Positions 10,547-22,195 of a DNA stretch of 64,000 nt are shown piece by piece. Each line of letters opens with the position of its first letter. The first letter of the stretch is position 1. Below the pieces are notes generated by a model. The model made no database searches and was not told where the DNA came from. It was given only the letters and a program-made list of their open reading frames with translations. This stretch comes from Glaciozyma antarctica PI12 (lineage: Eukaryota; Basidiomycota; Microbotryomycetes; Kriegeriales; Camptobasidiaceae): NCBI GenBank assembly GCA_002917775.1, contig KZ627161.1, forward strand, positions 1,484,467 through 1,548,466, read 5' to 3'. A program made the position numbers and the translations under genes.

Positions 10547-12997
10547 CTACTCGTCGTCCCAATTGCTGCTCAAAAGCGTCGTCAGTTAAAAAAAAGGACT
10601 TCGCGGAAAAGGAGGTACTCACGGGTTCTGCTTCGGGGGCGCAGGTCCACCAGCCTGCCTACTCATGATGATCGAATCCACACGGAGCACCGAGATGGCA
10701 GCGTCAGTACCGTAGCGAATCGCCCATCGTGTCGAAGCGAGGAGGTCAAAGATCTCTGCCTTGACAGCATCGAGCGTTCCGCCGTTCTCAGCCTGCAAGA
10801 AATTCGTCAGTCCCGCGCATCAAGAGTGTAGCGAAAGCACGCACCTCGATATCCACTCCCACAACACCATCCTCCGTCCCCTGGTGCGCAGCATACAGCC
10901 TACTGAGCACCTCAGTCGCATCGAGTCCAGCGTTCTCCGCCAACGTCCTCGGGACGACCTCGAGCGCGTCCGCGAACCGCTTGATCGCATGCTGCGCCAA
11001 CCCAGGCGTCTTCTCCCCGTACTCTGCGATCCGCTTCGCCAACTCCAACTCGGTCGCTCCAGCTCCCGCCACAAGTCGAGGATCCTTGATGATACCCTTG
11101 ACGACGTTAACTCCATCGTCGATCGCGCGCTCGACGTCGTCCATCTGGTTTGTCGTAGCACCGCGAACGACGACAGTAGCCGTGCGAGTCGCCTCCTTGT
11201 CCTGCCGGAAGACGGTGACGCGGTCTCCGCCAATCTCGACCGTCTCGACGATGTCGCATTGACCCATCTCGTCCGGGGTGGGAGCGCCGAGGCGGGCAAG
11301 AGGGGTGGCACCGACGACGCGGCAGACGCGGCGAAGGTCGAACTTGGAGAGGACCTTGATGACGAGGATGTTGTGGCGGTTGAGGTAGTGGAGGGCGAGC
11401 TCGCCGACCGAGGAGCCGGCGATGAGGACGTTCATTCCCGAGTCGGCAATCTCCTGGAAAATCTGTGGGACGGGGGGGAGGTCAGTGAATGCTCAGAGGG
11501 ACGCAAGGGCGAACCAACCTTCTCCATGTGCTTCTCCTCTCCACGGGAGAAGTTGAGGAGCTCCTCAGAGTTCTTCAACAACACCGTTCCCTTCGTCTCC
11601 GTCTGCGCAATGTCGATACCGCACGTGAAGACTCCGACCTTGGCGTTCGCTGCCTTGTTAACCGTTCCTGTGGCGCGCAAAGTCAGCTCCTCGCTCGTCG
11701 GCTCCGCATCGCAAGTACGAACCCTCGGGCTCGCGACCAAACACCATTCCGCGAATGACCCTGCTCGAGCTCAATCCTCCACCCATAATCTTGACCACTC
11801 GGACGTTGTCGACGTTGAACTGCGAACCCGCATCAGCGCCTGTCGCCCAAGCACCTCGAGCCGCAACTCACCTTCGTAGGATCCCTAGGCATGACCGCCA
11901 ACACCGCCTCCGCCACAAGCTTCGCCAAAAGGTCCTCGGCACCGTACTGCTTGGATGCAAGCGTTGGTCGGAGGGCAAGGATCAGGCTCTCGGTCGTCAA
12001 AGGCGTCTCGAGCGTCTTGGCCGTGAGAGCTGTGCCACAAATCGTCAGCTTCGCGTTCCTCCCTGCATCTCGGAAAGCACGCACTCTCAAGCTCCGCCAT
12101 GGCCTTGTCGCGCGCAAGCTCGTATCCCAGCACAACCTCGGAAGGGTGGAGTCCCATCGTGAGGAGGTACTCTGCCTTCTTGAGGAGCTCGCCGGCGAGG
12201 ATCATGACGAGGTTGGTTCGGTCTCCCATCTGCGTTGTTCAGGCTTGTCAGGATGTGCGCTGGCGTGAATCTGAGCTGGCGGAGGCAGGTTACGCCGGCT
12301 CGGAGAGAACACGCATGAGCTCTCCGACCTCCCTCCCAGTCCCTCTTCCATCCCGTCGCCGTGGCGTCCTCCATCATTGGTGCTTAACAAGTCTTATCCA
12401 ACGTACCTCGTGCTCCTGCTGCTGACTAGCCATCACCAAAACTTTGCCGGCGGGGTGAACGACCTCGAGCTCGCGAATGATGGTCGCCGCGTCGGAAGTA
12501 ACAAAGAGCTTGTCGAGGTGGTTGATGACCATCTTGTTGCGGCCATTGGGACCTGTGGGCGTAGAGAGGCGCGATTAGGACGAGAGGAGGAGCGGGCGCG
12601 CGTGGAAGCGAGCGCACCGAATGAGCTGTGGACGCGAAGGTACGGGGTCAACAAGGTACGCCGACGGACGCCAGAGTTGGTACGCACGTTCGGACGATCT
12701 CAGAGAGCTCGGAGACGGCGTGGATGTTGCTGGAAGAATGGGCGAGAGTTAGGTGAGGACCGTGGATCCTTGTGGAAGAAGAACTCACCGAATGACGGCC
12801 TCCTCGACACCGGAGTGCATCTGATGAATCGTAGGGAGTTAGCTAAACGTATCCCTTGGTTCCCTCGGCGGTGGTAGGCTCACAGAGTAGCCCTCCTTGA
12901 AGAGGGACGAGGCACCGGTGGGAATTTTGAGAGCCTGCGAGTTGAGAAGCGGTGAGCTGCTAGAGTTGGAGAGGGAGCACTGGGAATACCGTACCAT
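10547..12997 (-). CDS. CCT8: T-complex protein 1 subunit theta (CCT8)
   Basis: Theta subunit of the cytosolic TRiC/CCT chaperonin that folds actin, tubulin and other proteins. The start ATG (12995-12997) is followed at once by a GTACGG donor, so the first coding exon is only the ATG. The next exon gives ALKIPTGASSLFKEGYS. Family segments follow in order: FGPNGRNKMVINHLDKLFVT, SDAATIIRELEVVHPAGK, EMGDRTNLVMILAGELLKKA (GDxTN nucleotide-binding motif), LGYELARDKAMAELE, SVGELALHYLNRHNILVIK, KFDLRRVCRVVGA, ERAIDDGVNVVKGI, AGAGATELELAKRIAEYGE, NAGLDATEVLSRLY and VGVDIE. The C-terminus ends PPKQNPNWDDE followed by TAG at 10547. The theta assignment rests on KFDLRRVC..VGAT and the PNWDDE-type tail. 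The gene is convergent with the GH20 gene, with a gap of about 42 bp. Confidence 0.95.
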
Positions 12998-13190
12998 GAT
13001 GTACTGCTGCTGCTAAGTGAAGATACGAAGCTTGAGCTGGAGGAAGAGGAAGCAGAGCGTGTCGAGGTAAAGCTCAAGGCAGGCTGAGCGCGACTTGGGC
13101 CAGGGGAGTCGCAGTCACCCCTTGCCAGGATTTCCTCGACTTCGCTCGTCTCCTTCGCTCCTTCCACCGCCAGCTCTTGACTTCTTTGCG

Positions 13191-14704
13191 ATGCCAGGTC
13201 GATCTCAAGAAACCTCGCTATCAGGTTCAGAAGGCGAAGCCTTTGCCGCAGAGCCTAATCCCTCTCCCTCGACCTCTTCTCCGACTCCGACCTCTCTCCG
13301 TGCCCGGCCTCCTCCAAGCGTCCACCTCTTCGCAGGCGGGTACGTACCCTTACGATGTGAGCTTGAAGCTAGCTAAAGAAACTATCTGCAGCCTCGGCGG
13401 CATGTGCGGTTCGATCGTGACAGCTCCATTCGACGTCGTCAAAACTCGCCTCCAGTCGGACCTCTTCCAAACTCGCGCTGCGCCGTCAACAGGGGGTGCC
13501 GCACTAGGAGCTGCAAGCAGAGTAGGAGCTCGAGGGCTGCTGTGGAACTTTGTGGACACGGGATTGATCCTGAGGTGCGTCTTGAGGAGCTGCGAAGGAT
13601 GAAGCTGCATCGGAGGATCGGGAGCTGATGGGAGCTCTATCGCACCTGCAGGGATGTGTATCGGTACGAGGGACCTACTGCGCTCTTCAAGGGACTTGGA
13701 CCAACGCTCGTTGGAGTCGTTCCTGGCCGGTACGAGCGCTTTCGAAACCTCCCTTTGTCTCGACCCGATTCCTGACATGCGGTTCGTGCTGCCCTAGCTC
13801 TATCAACTTCTTCGTGTATGGGAACGGGAAGCAGCTCTATGCGGAGCTTTTTAACGGAGGGCAGGAGAACGCGCTCGTGCACCTCTGCGCTGCCGCCACT
13901 GCAGGTCGGTCTCCCTCTGCCGCATCGTGTCCTCACCTACTCACTTATCCTCGTCCAGGCGTGATGACCGCTACCGCCACCAACCCCATTTGGGTCGTCA
14001 AGACCGTCATGCAGCTCCAACAACAGCAGCGTACCACCCCACCCTCCTCCACCTCCACTCCCCTCAGCAAACGAACCCCTCTCCCTCCCCTCCCTCCTCG
14101 CGCCTCTCCCTCTCCCCTCTTCTCCCAATCCTTCCGCTCCCTCTCCTCCCCTCCCTCCGCCCTCGCAGCCCCCCTCCACCGCCCCACTTCCTACTCTACC
14201 ACTCTCGCCATCTTCCGCGCCGAAGGGATCAAGGGCTTCTACCGAGGCTTGTCGGCGAGTTTGTTGGGCGTGACGGAGGGGACGATTCAGTGGAGTCTGT
14301 ATGAGCAGTTCAAGATTCTTGCGAAGAAGGGAGAGCCGGAGGGGGAGGAAGGAGGGTGGAGGGTGAGCGCGGCGGCGGGAGGTGCGAAGCTGGTGGCGAC
14401 GATGATCACTTACCCTCACGAGGTACGTTCCTCGCTTCCCTCTCTCGAAATTAGCTTACCAAGATTCCCGCAGGTCATTCGCACGCGACTACGTCAACCG
14501 GCCCCTCCCAACTCCCCACCGCGATACACCGCCCTCCTTCAATCTTTCAAGCTCGTCCTTCGGGAAGAAGGCTGGCGAGCACTGTACGGCGGTCTCTCTC
14601 CTCACCTCCTCCGCGTCGTGCCCAATGCGGTGACCATGTTCTATGTCTACGAGAAGGTGCTGTCAAGGTTCGAGGGGGAGAAGGTTGTTGTGAGAGGGGA
14701 TTAG
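13191..14704 (+). CDS. RIM2: Mitochondrial pyrimidine nucleotide carrier (Rim2-like)
   Basis: Inner-membrane carrier that exchanges pyrimidine (deoxy)nucleotides and supports mtDNA maintenance. It has three mitochondrial carrier repeats with motifs PFDVVKTRLQ, NPIWVVKTVM and YPHEVIRTRLRQ. It matches yeast Rim2 through FKGLGPTLVGVVPGRSINFF, VYGNGKQLYAELFNGGQEN, HLCAAATAG, FYRGLSASLLGVTEG and GGLSPHLLRVVPNAVTMF. The start at 13191 begins MPGRSQETSL, a polar serine/proline-rich leader of about 45 residues, before HLFAGGLGGMCGSIV, which is rejoined across intron 1 (13340-13391). Intron 2 ends at the CTGCAG before GGATGTG, giving LRDVYRYEG. A proline/serine/threonine-rich insertion of about 55 residues (QQQQRTTPPSSTSTP onward) lies in the matrix loop between repeats 2 and 3. 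The stop is TAG at 14704. The gene is divergent from CCT8, with a 193-bp shared upstream region. Confidence 0.93.
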
Positions 14705-14992
14705 GTGAACGCGGTCGTTTTGTAGAATGATCTCTGTGTAGCTTTAGATCATCTGGAGTCGTAATCACCCGTCGCATTCGCACAATATAAGCCTTGGCTG
14801 GAGAGAGAGGAGGGGAACACGCAGCACGCCTACTGTGATGCGATTCGAGCTCCTTTCGGCAGAAGTGATTCGGAGACTGAAGAGAGGAGACCGTCGCTAT
14901 GCAGCAAGCACACGGCAAGAGAGCAGTGGGGAGCAGTGAGGAGAAGCGTGCGATGGCATTCGCGATGTTTGTGAGCTCCGAGAAGTAGGCCC

Positions 14993-16138
14993 TCAGGCAG
15001 CCGGCGTTCCACCTCCTGCACCCAACCCACCTCCACCAAGCCCTCCCGCTCCTCCCAGTCCTCCCACTCCACCAGCCGCAGGTCCATCCCCTCCGCCTCC
15101 TCCCTCCCTCCTCTCCTTCAACTGCTGCGCCACCGAGATCGTCGCCTTGACCATCTTCCCCACCAGATCGAACGCGCTTCCGTCCGTGAGCTTTGTACAG
15201 ACTGTCCCGAGCATCTGCTGCTGCGTCCCGTCCCTGAACGTCTCTGGCAGCCGAGCGAGGTTCTTGAAGACGGGCGTGTAGATCCGAACGACGTGCCGAT
15301 GGAGTCGCTGGAGGGAGTGCGAGTAAAGGTGGCTGAGCGGTATAAGCTTCTCGTACCTGAAGCTCCAACACATCAGCTCCCGCGTGCACCAGAGATCGAG
15401 CCCACTCACGACTCACGCTCATCCACTCCAAGCGCGCGCCGTACCATCGCCTGCTGCCTGCTCCCTCCCGCCGCAACCTTCGCCCCCTCCCTATCCTTCT
15501 TCGACTTCTCACACCTCTCCACCATCGCCTCAATCCCTTTCCACTCCTTTCCCCCCATCTCATCCATATGCCGCGTCACCAACTCCCTCCCTCGAGCGTA
15601 ATACAGGTATCGCCCATCGAGTGCTGGCCAGTGGTAGGAGGGGAGAGGAGGACCGTCGGAGAGCGTCGGGGAGCGGTTGGGGAGCGATTGACGGCGACGG
15701 TGTCGTCTTTGGCGAGGAAGGCGTTGTGGTGACTTGGGATCGGGATGAGTGTACCGATCTGGTTCCGGAAGTTGATGTAGCAAAGAGAGGTACAAATGGG
15801 CTCTCGTCCTAGTGCTCTGGGGCCGCGAGAAGCGTCAGCACGACCGACGTTGGGAGCACCGCTAAGCGCCCTCACCTCCGAGCATTCGTTTGACGACACC
15901 GGGTCCAGCATCGCTCGTCTCGTAGTTCAGGCGCCACCTTCTCAACGAGAGGTTTACCGTGCGCCGCAAGGATCTCTTCGAGGTCGTGGTGACTGGGTGC
16001 TGGGGGTCGAGGAAGTCGGGGGGAGGGAGGAGTCGGTCGGGGCGGATCCTGGGAGGGCGAGGGCGGGACGGAGGTGCTGCCGCTGTCTGGTGGGAATGCG
16101 CTGGACGACGGTGTTGGCGCTTCTGGAGAGGAACTCAT
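14993..16138 (-). CDS. Unrecognised protein with proline-rich N-terminus and glycine-rich C-terminus
   Basis: I do not recognise the family. Three exons join in one consistent frame. Exon 1 starts at 16138 with MSSSPEAPTPSSSAF and a long proline/serine-rich stretch, then DLEEILAAHGKPLVEKVAPEL. After an intron (donor GTGAGGGCG) exon 2 gives HLYLSLLHQLPEPDRY, a basic arginine-rich segment, HWPALDGRYLYYARGRELVT and EWKGIEAMVERCEKS. Exon 3 gives YEKLIPLSHLYSHSLQRLHR, IYTPVFKNLARLPETF and FDLVGKMVKATISVAQQLKE. It ends in a glycine/alanine-rich tail finishing GGGTPAA. The helical segments look like a folded core flanked by disordered ends. No signal peptide or transmembrane helix is visible. The gene is convergent with RIM2 (288 bp gap) and lies downstream of the Mug190-like gene on the same strand. 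Confidence 0.65.
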
Positions 16139-16377
16139 TTTCGGGGCCGGGGAGGAGGAGAAGGACGGCAGGTCGATGGCGGGGATCCTGCCCCGAAGCA
16201 GCCCCTAAACTTCGACCTTCTCGCTCCACTTCTTTTCTCGCACTTCCAGCCACACGGTGCAGGTATTGCACGAAGCCCTTCCGTACGAAATTGCAAGAAA
16301 CTGCAGAAACGAATCGGCGTCGACGACCACCATGCATCGGTCGCTCGAGAGGCCCTATGTACAAGCGTCGACGCCAC

Positions 16378-19300
16378 TCAAGCCTCCGAAGCGACCGTTT
16401 CTCCTCCTTCTCCCCCTTCCCGATGGCCCTCTTGAAGCGATCCTTCAAACCGTCCTTGGCCCCTACAATACCGCACTCATCAGTCTCTGCTCGCGCGCCA
16501 AGGTTGAGAAACGGTAACGAACACTTGGCGGTCCTCATCGGTTTGTACTGCATCTTTCCGCGGTGCCTGCATTCGAAGAGGTTAGCAGGTGCGGAGAGAG
16601 CTGTGAGAAGCGACGCACCTGGACTCGAGAGCCTTCTGGTGAGACTTGTCAATCGCGCGCTGCTCCTGCTTGTTGACGACGCCATCATCGTCGGCCTTCG
16701 CATTGACTTGAGCCGCCTTCGCCTGTCCCTCCTGCTCAACTTCAATCAACTTCTACCTCACCCGACGCAGTCGAAATGAACTCACGACGCGGTCGTAAGC
16801 CTCAAACTCATGACGAGCCGCCTGTGTGCGATCGGCGTACGTCTCGTGGTCCTCGTCGAGTCCAGCGGTGAGGAGCACGGTCGTGGTGAGATAACCGATG
16901 ATGCGGTACTCGTGCGTCTTCTCCGCCTGAGGGTCGATGTGCACCTGGCGAAGGTCGTCGAGGTTCTTGGAGGTGATGACAGGAATGTGAATCTCCTTGG
17001 GTTCGTCGTCGACGAGGTCCTTCAACCCTGCGGTCGAAGAGCTATCAGAAACGGTTAAATCTACGCGAGCGAAAGGCACGCACAGAGCGTCGCACAGGCG
17101 TCCATCTTGTTCCCGAGAGGGCCGATAGTGAATCCTCCACCGTCTGCGAAAGCTCACATCAGCCTACACCCCACCAAATCTCTCCTCCCCAACTCACAAT
17201 CGAAGAACAGCGCCGAAGCATAGCGATCGTACGTCGGGAGACGAATCTGGTCCTCGATATCCCACACCGGCGAACCGCTCTCGTCCACCGTCGCCGCCTT
17301 CGCAGGGAGCTTCTGCTTCGCCGCGTGCGTCGAAAGGACGAGCTTCTGCTCCTTGAAATCAAAGTCGTCCATCTGGCGATTCTCGATGCCGATAGGCTTG
17401 ATGATCGACACCGTGCCCGTCTCCCAACCGCGTTCCTCCTTCGGCAAGTCGATCTTGACGCCCTTGAAAAGGATCGAGATGCTAACGCGGCCAAATCCGA
17501 CGCCCTCCTGGAGAGCGTAGAGGCGAGTAACTTGGCTGGAGTGGGCAAAGACATCGGCGAGAGGGAGGTTGACGATGCCGAGGATGGGATCGTGCTCGCG
17601 GAGACGAGAGTCTGCGACGAGGGGTGAGAATTCGTCGCGCTCGGCTTAAAAAGGAGGTTGCGCACCACGAACGACGACCCGGACGACAGTGTTCTGGTAG
17701 TCACGAACGAACTGCTCGGTACCGGCCTCGAAGAAGGGCATGCTCGAGTACCTGCCGATACCCATCAGTCGACGCACTCGTTCGCGAAACTCGAAACGAA
17801 GACTCACTGCTTGACCCGCGTCTTGAAGATGATATCGTCGTTCAGGATTACCTCGCAGTAGGCAGAGGGCAAGTTTTCCCCCTCTTCCTCCGGCGCATCC
17901 GTATCCTGTCCCGCCTGCAGAATTCCCATCAGTTCCAGTCTTGCTCACGCATCTACGAGCCGGCGTACCTGTCCCTCGCGGTCCTTTCCACTCGCTCCAG
18001 TGAGGTTTTGACGCTCGAGGTTGTTGATGTGGTGAACGATGATGGAGAAGACTCCGGAGGGGTAGCGAGGGTCGGGAGGGCAGCGAGTAGCGTCGGCTTC
18101 CTCCGCAGTGTCGGCAGCAGTCGTCTCGACCTGTGTTCGCGCATCGCAATCAGCATTGCTCCATAGTATGGATAAGAGAGAGGCGCACTTTGAGCTCGGG
18201 ACGGTCCTGCAGTTCCTTCGGGAGGTTGTGGTCGATTCCGGGCTCCGTCTTGAGCTTCGGGTTGAGTTTCGCCTTGTCGTAGTACGCGACGGACCAAGTG
18301 AGAGTACCGGCGAGCGAGTCGGCATCTGCAGAAAGAACGAAATCAGCATCGATGCAAAAAACGAACCGAGTCCGAGGAGTGAACGCACCTTCGAATCCCA
18401 TGAGCGTGTCAGTCCTCTTCTGAATCTTGTTCGGCGCAAGAACAAGCTCCGTGATAGGAACCGAGATGCGTCCCACGAGGTCGTCGGCAGTCGCCATGTC
18501 CGAATCCCACAACTGAACGCTGAGGGACTCGTTGGTGCGCACCTCGTCGTCGGAGACAAGCAGGTAGGCCGTCTGCTCCCAGACTGCGCGAGGGGGTCAG
18601 AGGGGCGTTGGAGTAAGGAGTAAGAAAGGGCGTACCAGGGTTGAGGTCGTGCATGATGATGCGCGTCGAGAAGAGGGGCTTTCCAAACTGCGGAAGGGGG
18701 GGGGGGGGGGGAGGGGTCAGATCTAGTTCTGGAACGACGGTGAACGTGACACACCTTGGCGTAAGCGAGAACGACATAAGGATCCGAGCTGCCGTTGTCG
18801 TCTTGCGCCGAAAGGCCTTCAGCGTAATGAATCGTGATAGCGAGCACCCCGAGCGCCTTCGTGTCTATCGAGCAGAACGAGCGTCAGCAGCTTCACCGAC
18901 GTCAAAACGGCGGCGACTGACCCTTCTTGACTCCATCGCCCATGATCATCTGAGCGAGGTTCATTGTCATGCTCTTGGGAGCGCAGTAGGCGGAGGCACT
19001 GCCAGCGAGGGGGTTAGCGAGCTTCGCAGCGCGGTGGATTGGAAACGTACGCAGCGGCGATGGAGGACTTGACAAATCCAGAGATGAGCGGGAGGTCGAG
19101 GACGTTTGGAAGAGCTTTGGCGAGAGGAATGGCCGACTGCGAGACCGTCAGCTCGAGGAAGCGGTAGATGGGGGGAGACGTACGGCTTCAATCGCTGGAA
19201 CTCCCATGAGCGTGAACGTGCAGTTGCCTGAGCGTTAAAGGGGTCAGCATCAGGTGAGGGCGCGAAGGGCAAGGCACGCACGGATGAAGGGAGGCTCGGA

Positions 19301-20967
19301 GACCATCTGAAGTCGAAGGCGCACAGTTCCGACGATACTTTCGACGGCGATCCAGATAGGCACCGGTACGTGTACCCAGTCGTACGCGCCCAGGAAAAAC
19401 GCGATGATGAGGGAGATGTTCTGCGAGTGCGAGCGTTAGAAGAGGCGAGGGAGAGCGGAGGAAGGAACGAACCTCGTTGTGAAGCTTCTTGGTTCCACAG
19501 AAGTAGCAAAGTAGGCGAAGGAGACCTCAAAGTTGACGTAGTCGCCAGTCTGGTCGAGCTGTGCGTCCCCAGAGTGTAAGTACCCTCCTAGCGAGCCGAG
19601 CGAGGCAGGTGGCGAAACTCACGTCGACTTCGCTCTCGCCCTCGTTCTTGCTCTGCTGCTCCGCGCGAACCGACTTGTCGCCTTGATCGATCCATTCCTC
19701 CTTGGGATAGTCGGGCTCGGTCGGCTGGTCGGGGAGAGCTCGCATGGAGACGATGCGAAGCGCGTTCTTGCCGATCGTAAAGTCGTCGATCTTGACCGCC
19801 TCGACAAAGGAAGGGAGAGAAGCTTGCATAACGTCCTGCGAGGATTGAGAGGTTAGCGAGGCTCCCGCTAGGTAGGAAACGATAAGGCGAACCTCGATCA
19901 TGTCGACGAGAGAGGCGAACAGCGAAGGGTTGAGGAGAGGCCAGACAACGTGCGTGAAGCTGTTGAGCCACTCAACCGACTCAGGAGTAGGAGGTGAGAA
20001 CTGAGGCGGCTCGATATCAGCAAGCGTGCGAAGGAGCGCGCCGAGATCAAAGTACCTTCTCCCCCCTCTGCGTGTGCATGTTCAAGCGAACCCTTTCGAG
20101 CTCCTTCTCAATCTTGCGTCCCATAATCCCGTGCGCCACAAACACTCCGAGAGCGAGCCCTCCGATCAGGCCTGTGCGAAGGAAGAACGCGACCCAACCA
20201 GCTCGAAACGCAGTAAAGAACCACACGGCGACGAGGGCGACATCGATCGCGAGAGCGTACTGGCTGAGCGAAGAGGTGATACTCGAGAGGTTTTCGCTGG
20301 GAACCGGAGGGGGGAACTGCTGGAGGAGGACGTTGGAGGGCTGCACGGGCGTCGGCGCCGTGTGACGCGTGCCAGCGCTTCCCGCCTGGTCGTCGGGGAG
20401 GTTAAGGGCAGGACCGGCGGTAGACGTCTTGGAGGGGTCGAGAGCTTGAGAAGAGATGACCTGGAGCTTCTTGAACTCTGTCGCGAGTCGTTAGCTTACG
20501 TCCAAGTTGCGAGACTCGTCCCCGAAAGACGCACCTTCAAGCTCGGCGTCCTTGACGACGACGAGCTGGTTCGTGACGGGATCCAACACCTCACGCTCTC
20601 CCTCCCTCTGATAAAGAATCTGTGCATCAGCTTAGCTCCCGATTCGCCACCCGCCCGCCAAACCGACCTTGAACTCCTGCGCCTTGGGCTGAGCAGGCGC
20701 CTTGTTCTTCTTCATGATCATGCAGCTTCTCCTCCTTCAACTGAGTCTGGCTTCCATGGCGCTGCTTTTCGAGAGTGTCCTGGATGGTCGGGACCTGCAA
20801 GAGGGTCAGCTCCGAGCTTAGTCGAAGGTGGTGCGGGCAGGTACCTTGTTGTGGGCGCTAGCGGTGGGAGGTCAGCTCGTGCTCCAAGTCGACTGGCACG
20901 CCACTCACCTGTAACCTTCTCCTGCGAGGTGGTGCGTGGTCTGGGTCGTCTCCTTGCGGTCGTCCAT
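16378..20967 (-). CDS. SMP/C2 domain protein, Mug190 (tricalbin-like) family
   Basis: Large ER-membrane protein predicted to tether the ER to another membrane and move lipids through its SMP domain. In order: a polar N-terminus starting MDDRKETTQTTHHLAGEGYS; EVLDPVTNQLVVVKDAELEEF; a hydrophobic hairpin (YALAIDVALVAVWFFTAFRA and LIGGLALGVFVAHGIMG); and an SMP domain (SVEWLNSFTHVVWPLLNPSL ... DFTIGKNALRIVSMRALPDQ ... FIRNCTFTLMGVPAIEA). A first C2 domain follows (LAITIHYAEGLSAQDDNGSS, DPYVVLAYAK, LSVQLWDSDMATADDLVG), then a second C2-like region (GVFSIIVHHINNLERQNLTG). The C-terminal region ends near HRGKMQYKPMRTAK. Two doubts remain. Near 20718 the frame of VPTIQDTLEKQRH does not join that of KKNKAPAQPKAQEFK without a shift. 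The last splice (around 16450-16515) leaves the exact C-terminus open. The start at 20967 is 133 bp from the divergent HSF gene. Confidence 0.85.
18696..18711. repeat. G16 homopolymer (C16 on the coding strand) inside a Mug190-like intron
   Basis: An uninterrupted run of 16 G lies in an intron of the minus-strand SMP/C2 gene. On the coding strand it is a C16 tract between the branch-site CTGACC and the acceptor TTCCGCAG, so it forms the polypyrimidine tract. Such a run is prone to length change and to sequencing error. Confidence 0.9.
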
Positions 20968-21100
20968 CGTCGAAGTCGTTTGCACCAAGTCAACCCTGCG
21001 CCAGGCGAAGTCGCTCTCAAAGCTCAAAGTCGTGCGACGTCATCCTCTCCTCCCTCGCGTTCTGGATATCTTTGCACTTTGACATCCACGCGAGATTCGA

Positions 21101-22096
21101 ATGGAACTTCAGGCTGAAAACTTCGCACAGCAGCAGCAGCAGACTCCAGAGGACAACTCGGCGAGCGAGCACTACTTCCTTCCCTCGACCGCCGCCCACA
21201 TCTCCCTCTACGACGCCATCAACTCGTCCCGCTTCTGGCAGCATCCCGCACCGCCGTACCAGCAGCCGACCTTCGCACCGTATCCCTCCCCCTCATCTTC
21301 GACCTCTCCCGCCAACTCATCCACCACGGACTCCGCCAGCACCTACACCCCTTTCGCTCCAGCAGCTCTCCGACGCCTTGCGGTCGATCAGGTCCTCCCC
21401 TCCATTCCTCCTACCGCGAATCTCCTCCCCAACCCAGGCGCCTACCTCCCAACCGTGAGTCCCGTCCCTTCTTGTTCCCCCAGTTACCGAATTCTGACGT
21501 CCCCCAGACACCACCTCCCGAACGACCCCTCGCTCCCGCTCCGAAACTCAAGAACTTCATTGCGAAGCTCTGGCACCTCGTTTCGCACCCCGAATCCTAT
21601 CGCGACTGCATTTGCTGGAGGTGAGCTCTGTCACAATCGATCCTAGGAGGGAAAGCTCACCGTACGACGCAGTGATTCGGGCGCCTGCATCATCCTCTGC
21701 CACTCCAACCCTCGTTTCGCGAAGACCGTCCTCCCCAGCTTGTTCCAGCATTCGAACCTCCACTCCTTCACCCGTACGTCCCCTCCTCCCCGCTCGCACA
21801 ACTTCACTAACCCCCCACAGGCCAACTCAACGTACCTCGTCCTCGCATTCGCACCGAAGGCAGTACGCAGCTAACCCTTCGCACAGGTGTACACTTTCCG
21901 CCGCCTCCCCGCCACCAAGCTAGCGCAGCACGTCGTCCTCAAACCGGGTGATAAGAGCGAGTTTTCGGCGTGGACGCATCCCGAGTTTAGGAGGGGAGAG
22001 AAAGCGAGGTTGGTGGGGTTGGTGCCGAGGGAGAGTAAGTCGAGTAAGTCGATGAAGAAGGAGAGGGGGGTCAGCTCTGGGTCGTCCGAGGCTTGA
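21101..22096 (+). CDS. HSF-type DNA-binding transcription factor
   Basis: Nuclear transcription factor with a heat-shock-factor type winged-helix domain. The start at 21101 gives MELQAENFAQQQQQTPED, then about 110 residues rich in serine, proline, threonine and alanine. The DNA-binding domain follows across four introns: KLKNFIAKLWHLVSHPESYR, DCICWSDSGACIILCHSNPR, FAKTVLPSLFQHSNLHSFTR, and QLNVYTFRRLP. These cover helices H1 to H3; the recognition-helix stretch NLHSFTRQLNVY is close to the canonical HSF NMNSFVRQLNMY-like pattern. The wing region (FSAWTHPEFRRGEKARLVGL) is present, followed by a short basic/serine tail ending SSGSSEA. No long coiled-coil trimerisation region (HR-A/B) is visible, so it may be an Hsf-like regulator such as Sfl1/Mga1 rather than Hsf1. 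Confidence 0.88.
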
Positions 22097-22195
22097 AGTT
22101 GGTGCGCATGTTGGAGATAGGGTTCGGAAGCAGTGCATCAGTACCCGAATCGAAGCAGTGATTAGTGCGAGGACTCGAGAGCGAGCCGACCAGCG

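Noticed and set aside
14547-15563. 338-aa minus-strand ORF over the RIM2 3' end and the unknown gene
   Set aside because: Its sequence is an arginine-rich shadow of two real genes, and no conserved motif appears in it.
15954-16745. Read-through extension of the Mug190-like C-terminus
   Set aside because: The frame stays open but overlaps the start of the next gene, and the sequence past 16378 loses any family-like character; a splice to a short tail is preferred.
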